NCBI GenBank assembly: GCA_020847515.1
Contig: JADLBW010000096.1
Location: 1-59,350 of the forward strand
Direction: 5' to 3'
Source of the DNA: Pirellulales bacterium
GTDB taxonomy: Bacteria; Planctomycetota; Planctomycetia; Pirellulales; Lacipirellulaceae
Length of the DNA: 59,350 nt
Under the pieces are notes generated by a model, which saw only the letters and a program-made list of their open reading frames with translations, was not told the origin of the DNA and ran no database searches. Of the stretch, positions 8,868 through 17,328 are shown piece by piece. Position 1 is the first letter of the stretch. Each line of letters opens with the position of its first letter. The translations under genes were made by a program, and so were the position numbers.

Positions 8868-10679
8868 ATGACGGATGTGCAACAAATCGGCGGGCGGAGG
8901 GGGGCGACGCTTGCTGCGGCGGCGGTCTTCGTCACGATTCTGGTCGCCGGATCGCTGGTGCGAGCGGATCCTGCCGCCGTCGAGTTGACGCCTGGGCCGC
9001 AAGACGGAATCGCGTATCGATTAGGAAAGCGCAGTCTCTTTCGGATCACCGCCGTAAACCGCAGTGCGGCGCCGCAGCAGGTGCAGGCGTCAACACGGCT
9101 GCGCGGCTCGTCGCTGGCCGCACAGTCGCGAGATCTCTGGCTACCGCCCAAGAGCCGTCGCACTGCTTGGCATCCACTCTACTTGCCGGACGATCTGCCA
9201 GGGGCAAGTCGCCTCGTAGAGGCGGAAACCGTCTACGCAGAACGGGCGGGCGAAGATCAACCGTGGAGCGAGTCGGCGCCGGGTTCCGCGTCGGCAAGTC
9301 TGCTGTCGCTGGAGACGGACCGCGTGGTTACAGCCCTGCTCTACGACGGCCAGGACGACACAATCCGGCAGCTCGTGGTCGACGCCCGCCGGACGCAGAA
9401 CCTTTCGGACCGCTTGACGCTGCTGCGGACCGATGCGCTGCCCACGATGGCGGAGTGGCTTGAATGTTACGACCAGATGGTTCTGGCTACCGACCAATTG
9501 GCGAACGATCCGGCAGGCCTTGTTGCGATTCGACATTGGCTCGAGTCGGGCGGCAGGCTGTGGATCATGCTGGATCAGACGCCGGCGGCGTGGGTCGCGC
9601 CGCTGGTGGGCGATGATTTTGGAATCACCTCCGTCGATCGCGTGCGGGTGGCCGGGGGAATCGTCAAGGATGTTCGCGACGTACCGCGCAAGGCAGACGG
9701 GCCGCGTCGCCGGTTTTCCGAGCCGATCGACCTGGCGAGGATCATTGCGGACGATATCTCCGTGGATTTTGAAATCGACGGCTGGCCCGCCGCGTTGCGC
9801 CAGCGCGTCGGCCGGGGATCGATCTTATATACAACGCTGGGTCGCGAGGCTTGGAGCAGCGGAACTGCGCCGGCGGCGAAACGGCCGGCAAGCGCCGTCG
9901 GGCCGTTAGAAATATTGGCCAGCGATTTCTTTCAACCTCGATCAGAAACACAGAATTTGCCCGCCGCGGAAACAGTAGCCGCGAGCATGATCGGTTATAA
10001 GATCCTCGGCCGGGGCGCTGTGGCCGCCATTTTGGGCGCCAACGGCTTGGCGATTGTCGCACTAGGCGTTCTGCCGGCAGCGCGGCGACGCCGCCACGGG
10101 ATGGCAGGCGTTGCGGTCGCCCTAGCGCTCGCTAGCAGTTGCGTGATCGTCGGACTCGGGGATGCTACGCGACGCGCCGTCAATCCGACCTTGTCGAGCG
10201 TGCAGTTGGTCCATGTAATTCCGGAGCGCGGCGAAATGCACGTCCGCGGCGTTACGGACGCCTACCTGCCGACGGCCGTCGCACAGGGGATGAGCGGGGC
10301 CGACTGCGCCCTGGCAGGCGACGGCCTGCTGCTCAGCGGTCGGGGCGCCTTGCATTGGCTTGACGATCGCCGGTGGCGCCTGAATAAGCCGCTTCCAACG
10401 GGTCTTTCGCTAATGCGACTCTCGTGGCGAGAACCGTTGCACGAGAAACGTGTGGTTTCAGCAACGCTGGCGGAGGAGGGCATTGTCGGCACGCTGAACG
10501 GGCGGCTCTTCGCGGAGGCAGAGACGGCTATTCTTGCTGCTCCCGGGGCCTTGCCGCTGGCGGTTCGCATCGCCGCCGACGGGCATTTTCAGGCCGGCGC
10601 CGTAGACCGCCTCGAGGCCGGACAGTTCGCCGCCGCCGGGCTCCTGGATGAACGGACGACCCGTCGCCAACGACTGTAG
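8868..10679 (+). CDS. exported/membrane protein, N-terminal part of a gene interrupted by an in-frame amber stop
   Basis: The 603-residue product begins with a signal peptide or anchor (ATLAAAAVFVTILVAGSLVRADP). A large extracytoplasmic region follows (about residues 40-400), including a stretch that could be a GATase-like Rossmann segment (DQMVLATDQLANDP, WLESGGRLWIML). Two transmembrane helices follow near residues 410-455, then another soluble part. The frame ends at TAG 10677-10679, yet the same frame stays open for about 640 more bases to 11318 with coherent composition. The ATG at 8868 is used; an upstream start at 8769 overlaps the regulator. It precedes an ABC exporter and may be an accessory protein of that system. 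The family is not recognised with certainty. Confidence 0.65.
   Translation: MTDVQQIGGRRGATLAAAAVFVTILVAGSLVRADPAAVELTPGPQDGIAYRLGKRSLFRITAVNRSAAPQQVQASTRLRGSSLAAQSRDLWLPPKSRRTAWHPLYLPDDLPGASRLVEAETVYAERAGEDQPWSESAPGSASASLLSLETDRVVTALLYDGQDDTIRQLVVDARRTQNLSDRLTLLRTDALPTMAEWLECYDQMVLATDQLANDPAGLVAIRHWLESGGRLWIMLDQTPAAWVAPLVGDDFGITSVDRVRVAGGIVKDVRDVPRKADGPRRRFSEPIDLARIIADDISVDFEIDGWPAALRQRVGRGSILYTTLGREAWSSGTAPAAKRPASAVGPLEILASDFFQPRSETQNLPAAETVAASMIGYKILGRGAVAAILGANGLAIVALGVLPAARRRRHGMAGVAVALALASSCVIVGLGDATRRAVNPTLSSVQLVHVIPERGEMHVRGVTDAYLPTAVAQGMSGADCALAGDGLLLSGRGALHWLDDRRWRLNKPLPTGLSLMRLSWREPLHEKRVVSATLAEEGIVGTLNGRLFAEAETAILAAPGALPLAVRIAADGHFQAGAVDRLEAGQFAAAGLLDERTTRRQRL
10677..10679 (+). 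other. in-frame TAG separating two parts of one reading frame
   Basis: Codons before the stop read RTTRRQRL and after it RQLFAPPG in the same frame, and the frame stays open to 11318. No Shine-Dalgarno sequence or ATG follows for 78 bp. A single base change from TAC/TAT or CAG would restore one protein of about 816 residues. It could be a recent nonsense mutation, a readthrough codon or a sequencing error. Confidence 0.7.
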
Positions 10680-10736
10680 CGGCAGCTTTTCGCACCGCCG
10701 GGAAATGGCTCAGCGCTGGGTCTATCGGGGCCAACC

Positions 10737-11318
10737 TTGCTGTTTTGGAATAACCCGATGTCCCCGCCCGTGAGTATCGGCGGTCCTATGCAGACAGTCG
10801 GCGAGGCCCTGACGGCCGTCGCCATTTCCTTGATGCCGCCGTCGCCGGGCGCGTCATTCGCCATACCGTCGGTATTTCTTCCGTTCGAGGCGGTGGATGG
10901 TCCCGACGGAACGCCGGCGACTTCTGCGTACAGCAACGCGCGACGGAGTTGGGTCGACGGCATGGTTACGGCAAGCCAAATAACGTTGAGATTTCAGACG
11001 CCCAAGTCGTTGGCGCCGCTGGCCATCGAGAAGGCGACCTTGCATGTCGAAATCTCGGCGCCGTCGCGCGTGGTAACCCTAGCGGGCTGGCAAGGCGAAG
11101 TTGCGACGCCGCTTCAGCGGGTCACTAGCCCCGTCGGCCGCCTTACGGCGGCGATCCCCGATGCCAGAATGCTAGGTCTCGACTCCACGGGGGGATTGCG
11201 CGTGAACATCAACGTCAGTTCCCACCCGCGCGAGCAGGAGGCGAACATTTCCAAAGTTGGCTGGAGCGTTCAAAACGTTTGGCTTGATATTGACGCCGCC
11301 AGGACCTCGCCCCGGTGA
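10737..11318 (+). CDS. C-terminal part of the interrupted exported protein
   Basis: This frame is in phase with 8868-10679 and continues directly after its TAG. About 190 residues follow, including LLFWNNPM, a LamG/beta-sandwich-like alternating pattern and LHVEISAPSRVVTLAGW. No good ribosome binding site precedes the TTG at 10737 or the ATG at 10758, so independent translation is doubtful. It lies 27 bp before the ABC ATPase gene. I see no known domain by eye. It is best read together with the preceding frame as one broken or read-through gene. Confidence 0.5.
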   Translation: MLFWNNPMSPPVSIGGPMQTVGEALTAVAISLMPPSPGASFAIPSVFLPFEAVDGPDGTPATSAYSNARRSWVDGMVTASQITLRFQTPKSLAPLAIEKATLHVEISAPSRVVTLAGWQGEVATPLQRVTSPVGRLTAAIPDARMLGLDSTGGLRVNINVSSHPREQEANISKVGWSVQNVWLDIDAARTSPR

Positions 11319-11345
11319 AGCGACTTCAGGGCCTTTACATATACA

Positions 11346-12329
11346 ATGATGCATGACCTTGTGCTGCAAACGCGGGATCTGACCAAGGCGTATGGCGATG
11401 CACTCGCGCTGGATCGGCTCTCGCTCGAAATATGTCGTGGACAGATCATGGGGCTGGTCGGCGCCAACGGCGCCGGCAAGACGACGACCATTCGGATCCT
11501 GGTCGGGCAATTGCGGCCCACTTCGGGCTCGGCGTTGATCAACGGCGTCGACTGCACCGGCGACGCGGCCCGGCTGAAGCGAGTCGTCGGCTATATGCCC
11601 GATGTTTTTGGCGGCTATGACAACATGCGGGTGTTCGAGTATCTGGACTTTTTCGCGGCCGCGTTCGGCATCCCGCGCAAGGCGCGGATCAAGCGGATCG
11701 ACGAGGTCGCCGAGATGACCGGAGCGAGGCCGTTAAGGGACTGTTATGTCGAAAGCCTCAGTCATGGCATGAAACAGCGGGTGGCGCTTGCGCGTACGCT
11801 GTTGCACGATCCCGAGTTGATCATCTTGGACGAACCTGCCAATGGGCTCGATCCGCAGGCCCGTATCGAGATGCGCCGCCTATTGCGGGATTTGGCAGGC
11901 TGCGGCAAGACCTTGCTGGTTACCAGCCATATTCTGCCGGAGTTATCCCGCATCTGCGATGTGGTGGCCATACTGGCGCACGGAAAACTATGCGCCGCGG
12001 GGACGCTCGACGAGGTCGTGCGTCATGTGCGACAGCGCCGTTTGTTCGAGATTGAACTGGCCAGCGCCGACTATCTTGACGTCGCCCAGTCGCTGATTAT
12101 CCGCCATGTGCCAACCGTCGCAGACGTCGTCGCTTCTGTCGTAGAGCGGACCATCCGGTTTTACACGACCGAGCCTGATTTCGACCTGAGCGACACGCTT
12201 TCGATCCTCGTTGGCGCTGAAATTAAGATTACGCAGTGCAGGGAAGCGCCGATGGACCTCGAGGAAGCATTTATTACCATTGCCGATCGGCGCGCCGATC
12301 CCGCGGCTTGTCCAGTTCCCGTCGGCTAA
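11346..12329 (+). CDS. ABC transporter ATP-binding protein (ABC-2 export type)
   Basis: This 327-residue ATPase powers the membrane partner encoded next. It shows a complete nucleotide-binding domain: Walker A GANGAGKT near residues 39-46, the ABC signature as ESLSHGMKQRVALART, Walker B LIILDEPANGLDP and the switch histidine in LVTSHILPE. The C-terminal ~100 residues after the switch are the variable tail typical of drug, lipid or gliding-type ABC-2 exporters. Two adjacent ATGs open the frame. Its stop TAA overlaps the permease ATG (TAATG), so the two are translationally coupled. The substrate is unknown. Confidence 0.93.
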   Translation: MMHDLVLQTRDLTKAYGDALALDRLSLEICRGQIMGLVGANGAGKTTTIRILVGQLRPTSGSALINGVDCTGDAARLKRVVGYMPDVFGGYDNMRVFEYLDFFAAAFGIPRKARIKRIDEVAEMTGARPLRDCYVESLSHGMKQRVALARTLLHDPELIILDEPANGLDPQARIEMRRLLRDLAGCGKTLLVTSHILPELSRICDVVAILAHGKLCAAGTLDEVVRHVRQRRLFEIELASADYLDVAQSLIIRHVPTVADVVASVVERTIRFYTTEPDFDLSDTLSILVGAEIKITQCREAPMDLEEAFITIADRRADPAACPVPVG

Positions 12330-14008
12330 TGAGCGGCGCCCATATGTGGAAAGCCATTTATTCCCGCGAGATCTCCGGCGTGCTCGGCAGCCGATGGGCC
12401 TGGACGCTTTTCGTCGTTCCGTTGGCCTTGCTTGGCGGACTAGTGATCTCGCGATGGCCCTCGGAGGCAGAAGTCGACCTCGCCGGCGGGCGTTCGCGCG
12501 AGCTGCTGGCGCTGATCGGCTATACGACGCTCGGCTGCGTGATCTTCTTGACGCCGGCATTCCCGGCTACGTCGATTGTCAGCGAACGGCGACGAGGAAC
12601 CTTGGCCCTGTTATTGCGCACGCCCGTCACCCGCGCCGGCTTGTACGCCGGGAAGTTCTTGGGGACCTGTACTTGCATTCTGCTGCCGCTGGCAATGAGC
12701 GCACCGGCGATCGCGGCGTGCTATGCCATGGGGGGGATTAGCCTGACCGCCCAGGTGCTGCCGCTGTACGCCGTGCTGGCGTTGACGGCGTTTCTCGGCA
12801 TTGCCGCATCACTTTGGGTAAGCCGTTTCGCTGCGACGCCCGGGGCTGCCGTTCGCGGGGCTTATGCTCTGGCAGTCGTAATGGCAGTCGTCACGCTGGG
12901 GCCGGGACTATTCGTGCCAGGAGGATCATCGGGGGGGCTGGCTTATGTCGCGGGTTTCCTACGAGGCATTTCGCCAATCCCCGCCGTCATGGAGATTCTC
13001 GGGCGGGCGCCGGGCGGCGCATCGCTTTCGCAGCCCGGTTCGCCGTCGGCCGTCGTTCGGTTTGCGCTTACGGCGGCTCTACTAACAGGCGGGTTGGCGA
13101 TTCACACCGCGCTATCGTTGAGGCCGACGATGTTCGATCGCGTGCGGGCAGCCGGCGCCATGACGCAAGACCGCGGCCGCGTCGCGCAGTCATGGCGACG
13201 ACTGCTATTCCTCATTGATCCGCAGCGACGGACGTCGGCCATGCCAGGCTGGATCAATCCCGTTCTGATCAAGGAACTCCGAAGCCGCCGTTTTGGACGA
13301 GGACACTGGATGGCTCGACTGGCGATGATATGCGCTATTGTTTCCCTGGGTTTGACGTACGCCGCTACGACCGGATCAATCGCGTGGAGCCCCGAAGCGG
13401 TGGGCGGGATCATGGTACTGCTGCAAACGGCGCTAATCGTACTTCTGACGCCTAGCTTTGCCAGCAGCCTCATCAGCGAGGAACGCGAGACGGGCGCCTG
13501 GGCGCTATTGTGCATGACGCCCTTGTCGCCCCGCAAGATCGTGGCGGGGAAGCTGCTGAGCGTCGCCTGGACCGTGTCGCTGGTGCTGCTCGCCACGCTG
13601 CCGGGATACGCCGTGATGATTCTCGTCAAACCGGTTCTGTTTCAACAGGTCCGCGACGTGCTGGCCACGCTGATACTTCTCGCCCTTTTCGCCGTAGGCC
13701 TCAGTGCGGCGGCGGGCGCCTTTTTCCGCCAGACGACGACCGCCACGCTAGTGGCCTATCTATCGCTGGTCTCCCTCTTGGCCGCGCCGATGGTCGTCTG
13801 GCTGGGACGCGATGCGCCTTTCGGACACGGCGCCGTCGAGCGGGCCTTGAGGTTCAGTCCGCTGGCGGCGGCGTTGAGTCTGCTGGAGGCCCCTGGATTT
13901 GAGACTTATGACCTGCTGCCCACAGCCTGGTGGACCGTGGCGGGCGGCATTGTCATGTGCTTTGTCTTACTCTGCTGGCAGAGCTGGCGATTAATGCAGC
14001 CACGATAA
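12329..14008 (+). CDS. ABC-2 type permease, two permease modules fused
   Basis: This 559-residue polytopic membrane protein contains about twelve hydrophobic helices. The same layout appears twice. The first half has REISGVLGSRW, then SIVSERRRGTLALLLRTPV and AGKFLGT. The second half has NPVLIKELRSRRFGRG, then SLISEERETGAWALLCMTP and AGKLLSV. This internal duplication means one polypeptide could supply both membrane halves of the exporter. The ATG at 12329 overlaps the ATPase stop by one base; an ATG at 12344 is an alternative. With the upstream ATPase and the exported protein it probably forms an export or cell-envelope remodelling system. Confidence 0.88.
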   Translation: MSGAHMWKAIYSREISGVLGSRWAWTLFVVPLALLGGLVISRWPSEAEVDLAGGRSRELLALIGYTTLGCVIFLTPAFPATSIVSERRRGTLALLLRTPVTRAGLYAGKFLGTCTCILLPLAMSAPAIAACYAMGGISLTAQVLPLYAVLALTAFLGIAASLWVSRFAATPGAAVRGAYALAVVMAVVTLGPGLFVPGGSSGGLAYVAGFLRGISPIPAVMEILGRAPGGASLSQPGSPSAVVRFALTAALLTGGLAIHTALSLRPTMFDRVRAAGAMTQDRGRVAQSWRRLLFLIDPQRRTSAMPGWINPVLIKELRSRRFGRGHWMARLAMICAIVSLGLTYAATTGSIAWSPEAVGGIMVLLQTALIVLLTPSFASSLISEERETGAWALLCMTPLSPRKIVAGKLLSVAWTVSLVLLATLPGYAVMILVKPVLFQQVRDVLATLILLALFAVGLSAAAGAFFRQTTTATLVAYLSLVSLLAAPMVVWLGRDAPFGHGAVERALRFSPLAAALSLLEAPGFETYDLLPTAWWTVAGGIVMCFVLLCWQSWRLMQPR

Positions 14009-14025
14009 CCGCCGGAGCTTTGCTT

Positions 14026-15861
14026 ATGCGGACTCACTCGGTGCGACTCGCCGCCATCGGGCTGTGCCTGGCCGCATGCGCTAGCGCATGCGCGATCGAG
14101 GTTCGCTCTGCGATGGAACACGAACCGTATTTTGAGCCTCTGACAGTCGTTCACGCGGTCCCTGACGGTCTCATTCCGCGGTGGCTCGATGCACTGGACC
14201 GCAACGATGTGGAGACGGAGCTCGTTTGCAGCACGGCGCGGGGCTTCATTCGGTGCCATCAGCTTGGAATCGCCATCGATCGCCAATCCATCGAGCGGCT
14301 TGCGCAACAACTACACCGGCAGGAACTAGCCTTGCCCGCGCGATTGGGTGTGGCGCGAGCCCTCGTGGAGGTCGATGCGAAGCAACACGCCGCCTTGCTC
14401 ACGGCCCAATTGCCGCGGGGAGGCCGCGATATGGCGGAAATCGTGGAGCCAGCATTGGCCGATTGGGGAGATCGATCGCTTCGCAACGTGTGGCTCGCGC
14501 GACTTGACGATCCGCAAGCCGCGCGGAGGGAACTGCATTTGGCGATCGCAGGCCTCGGTAAGTTAGCGGATCCAGCCGCCAAGACGCCGCTGTTGCGAAT
14601 TGTTTCTGATGCATCCCGATCATTGTCGCTTCGAGTCGGGGCGGCCCGAAGCTTGGCCCAGTTGGCCGATGCCGGCCTCGAAGCGGACGCCGAGCGATTC
14701 CTTGCATCGTCGTCGGCGGACTCCGCGTCCGGCCTGTTGGCGGTTTATATGCTAGGCCGGCACTCGGGTCCGCGAACTGAGCAGTTGCTAATGGACTTAT
14801 CTGCGAACAAAAATCCCGCCGTCGCGGCGACGGCCGTTGCACGCCTAATCGATCTCCACGCCGACCTCTTAGAGCCGAAACTGGAGGGTCTCATACACAG
14901 CTCAGACGCGAGGGTTCGCTTGCTGGGCATCCGCGCCGTGGAGCGCAATTCTCGTTCCATGAAGCTAGCCCTGTTGGGCGAAGCCCTCGGCGATGAGCAC
15001 CTCGACGTCCGCCGCGCGGCAACGAGGGCGTTGGTACAGGCCGCGGAGGCCGCCGAACGGCGTGCGCCGGTTTGCCAACTGGCAATTACCTTGGTCGACG
15101 CGGCACATCCCATTCGAACAGAGCAGGCGTTACTAATCTTGGGAGAGCTTGACTATGAGAAGGCTGCTCCGCGCGCCCTTGAACTGCTGGACGCCCATGA
15201 GTCGGCGGTTTCGATAGCCGCCGCCTGGACCCTCGAGCGGCTCGCCGCGGAGGATGTCGAGGAACAGATCCTCTCGCGATTAGTCCTGGAGAGCGATCGG
15301 TCGACAGAGCTGGCAAACAGAAAGACGCCGCAAAGCGGCGAAACGCCGCTCGCCGAACCGGCGGGCCTGACGGCCGCCTACTCCCGGGCGGAGCATCTAA
15401 TTATCGCGTTGGGGCGGATGCGTTGCGAGCCTGCCGTCGATTTGCTGCAACGGTTCTTGCCCAAGCCGAACTGGCAACCGGGCGATCCTCCGCTGGTGGA
15501 ACTGGTCAAACAGCCGCGGCTCCGCGCGGCCGCCGTTTGGGCGTTGGGAATGATCTACGCGGATCAGGCGACAGCAGCGCCCGCCGAGCTGGTAGAAGCG
15601 CTCGTTGGCCGGCTTAGCGACACGACGCCGATACCTCGGGAGGAGCCGTTCGTACGGCGGATGGCTGCGGTCAGCCTGGGGCGGATTAAGGCGCCGATCG
15701 CCCTGGAAGAACTTCGCAGGTATTGCGAGCTAGGGGCGGATGGCGACGAAGTCAGTAGGGCCTGCGGTTGGGCAATTGAGCACATCACCGGCGTGCCCGC
15801 CAGGCCGCCCGGCGCCAAGACAATCCGACACGTGGACTGGTTTCTAGTGCCTCTGGATTGA
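14026..15861 (+). CDS. exported HEAT-repeat protein
   Basis: The N terminus (MRTHSVRLAAIGLCLAACASACA) is a signal peptide and possibly a lipoprotein signal, since LAACASAC contains cysteines at lipobox-like positions. The 611-residue body is made of alpha-helical HEAT/PBS-lyase-like repeats, seen in LRVGAARSLAQLADAG, PAVAATAVARLIDLHA, DVRRAATRALVQAA, RAAAVWALGMIY and VRRMAAVSLGRI. Such solenoids mediate protein-protein contact. The ATG at 14026 follows GGAG and lies 17 bp after the permease stop, so it belongs to the exporter operon. Its role as a scaffold for that system is inference. Confidence 0.8.
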   Translation: MRTHSVRLAAIGLCLAACASACAIEVRSAMEHEPYFEPLTVVHAVPDGLIPRWLDALDRNDVETELVCSTARGFIRCHQLGIAIDRQSIERLAQQLHRQELALPARLGVARALVEVDAKQHAALLTAQLPRGGRDMAEIVEPALADWGDRSLRNVWLARLDDPQAARRELHLAIAGLGKLADPAAKTPLLRIVSDASRSLSLRVGAARSLAQLADAGLEADAERFLASSSADSASGLLAVYMLGRHSGPRTEQLLMDLSANKNPAVAATAVARLIDLHADLLEPKLEGLIHSSDARVRLLGIRAVERNSRSMKLALLGEALGDEHLDVRRAATRALVQAAEAAERRAPVCQLAITLVDAAHPIRTEQALLILGELDYEKAAPRALELLDAHESAVSIAAAWTLERLAAEDVEEQILSRLVLESDRSTELANRKTPQSGETPLAEPAGLTAAYSRAEHLIIALGRMRCEPAVDLLQRFLPKPNWQPGDPPLVELVKQPRLRAAAVWALGMIYADQATAAPAELVEALVGRLSDTTPIPREEPFVRRMAAVSLGRIKAPIALEELRRYCELGADGDEVSRACGWAIEHITGVPARPPGAKTIRHVDWFLVPLD

Positions 15862-16279
15862 TGGGCCACTCGCGGACTTGACCGGTTCACGACGCCGGTG
15901 GAGGGCCATGCACTTCCGCGCCGAGTGAGGGTCTCCGGCGGTGAGATTGTGCAGCGCACTAATTCCGGCCCCACGCGCAAGGCCGACCGTTGGCGGTTGT
16001 TTCTTCGGAGAAAATCGCATTTTATCCGGCTGGCGCCCTGATGAGAATGTTACGTCCCGTGCCAAAAATATTCCGTGACTGAGAGGGCGTTGGCAGTTAG
16101 TTTAACGAGCATCCGCCTGACTTCTCTGCTTATTGGCCGTGACGCAACCGCCGGCGCCGCCGCCCGGGATGGCGCTTAGGCAGTCGCATCGTCTGAAGTA
16201 CTGACTCGACAGGATAGGCGCTGAATGGAGTCGTGACACTTCTTTTTCCCGAGCTTCTCAACTGGGGGAGGGTGATCTC
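15862..16279 (+). promoter_or_regulatory. 418 bp intergenic region upstream of the PEP-CTERM gene
   Basis: No gene is supported here. The region separates the ABC/HEAT operon from the surface-protein cluster and should hold that cluster's promoter. It ends with GGGGGAGGGTGATCTC, a strong ribosome binding site for the ATG at 16280. An AT-rich patch (CCAAAAATATTCCGTG) lies near 16061-16076. I see no confident -35/-10 pair or terminator. Confidence 0.4.
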
Positions 16280-17242
16280 ATGAATCGTGGTCGCGGGAAT
16301 TTGCTGACCAGGCCGCTGCTATGGTTTGGCGCGGCGGGCGTAGCGCTGCTGGCGCTTCCTACACTCGGCTATGGACAAACCGGAAATGCGTTCTTTGATT
16401 TCGAGGGGGTCGATCCGGCCGGACCGTTTGGTCCCGAGGGCAATCGGGGCGAGTTGCCGTTTGGACCGCAGCGCTACATCCTGCAGGCGGTGGGGGGCGG
16501 CATAACGCCAGGCCTGTTGATTCAAACCGCCCAGGACGGCGCCCCGGCGGCGGGGAACAACGGGCCGTTCGACGACCCGATCGGCGGGCCCGGCAATAAG
16601 AGCGCCGTATGGGACAACAACGACCACTTCGCCGGCACGCCCGATGGTCCCACCAACGCCACGATGGGCTTTGGCTCGGAAGTGTGGGCCGCCGACGCCG
16701 CGCAATTTACGTTCGGGAAGATTGAGTACGACATCTGGTTGGATCCAGCGCCTGCTGCGGGCCGCACCTATATGGAGCATCGCGTCGGTTTCGGCGCTAA
16801 CGACGGATTCGTGAGCACCGTCGGCGACACGACGGCGCGCTACAGCTTCCTCGACACCGGGGGCGGTCCTCAAATTGTGTATTCTGGACTGGGCAATCTT
16901 GCCGGCTCGCCCTCTCCCATGGCGGGGGCGGTCAATCACATCGTCGTAGATATTCTCCCTAATAAGACGCACACGGTCTCCGTCAACGGAACGACCGTCA
17001 CCTGGACGACCGGCGGGGGACCGGTCACTGCGTTGCCGTGGGTCGATCCGACGTCCACGGGGGTTAACGAAATGACGTTTGTCACCGATTTCCAGGGTGA
17101 GCCCGGCGATCCGCACGGCCTGGTCTGGATTGACAATGTTCGGATTACGACCGTTCCAGAGCCGGCTGGCGCCGCCTTGGCGCTCGTTGGCGCGCTGGCG
17201 GTCGCAGCCTTCCGCAGGCGAGGCCGCCAGGCAGACGTTTAG
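16280..17242 (+). CDS. PEP-CTERM surface protein with jelly-roll-like domain
   Basis: The 320-residue precursor has a signal peptide (hydrophobic core residues 12-34, ending near GYGQ). It has a central beta-rich domain (FDFEGVDPAGPFG, GNKSAVWDNND, KIEYDIWLDP, HTVSVNGTTVTWTTGG). The classical C-terminal sorting tail is VPEPAGAALALVGALAVAAF followed by RRRGR. PEP-CTERM tails direct export and exosortase-type processing. A strong GGGAGGG ribosome site precedes the ATG. The central domain resembles those of the proteins at 17329 and 20285 (WxxY/IDIR-like strand and V-x-VDI repeats). Carbohydrate binding is plausible but not shown. Confidence 0.85.
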   Translation: MNRGRGNLLTRPLLWFGAAGVALLALPTLGYGQTGNAFFDFEGVDPAGPFGPEGNRGELPFGPQRYILQAVGGGITPGLLIQTAQDGAPAAGNNGPFDDPIGGPGNKSAVWDNNDHFAGTPDGPTNATMGFGSEVWAADAAQFTFGKIEYDIWLDPAPAAGRTYMEHRVGFGANDGFVSTVGDTTARYSFLDTGGGPQIVYSGLGNLAGSPSPMAGAVNHIVVDILPNKTHTVSVNGTTVTWTTGGGPVTALPWVDPTSTGVNEMTFVTDFQGEPGDPHGLVWIDNVRITTVPEPAGAALALVGALAVAAFRRRGRQADV

Positions 17243-17256
17243 AGAGCGAAGTTCTT

Positions 17257-17283
17257 GGGCCGGCCGGTTCAGCCGGCCGGCCC
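17257..17283 (+). terminator. strong GC-rich stem-loop after the PEP-CTERM gene
   Basis: GGGCCGGCCGG at 17257-17267 pairs perfectly with CCGGCCGGCCC at 17273-17283 across a TTCAG loop. It starts 15 bases after the stop codon of the upstream gene and is followed by AATTTGA. The T-run is weak, so it may act as an attenuating or mRNA-stabilising hairpin rather than a full intrinsic terminator. Confidence 0.7.
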
Positions 17284-17328
17284 AATTTGACAATGCCTCA
17301 ACGGACTATTCATCAAATAGGACTTCTC

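Noticed and set aside
10677-10679. Pyrrolysine or another recoded amino acid at the amber codon
   Set aside because: No tRNA-Pyl or pylBCD-like genes are seen, and methylamine methyltransferases, the usual users, are absent. A nonsense mutation or error is simpler.
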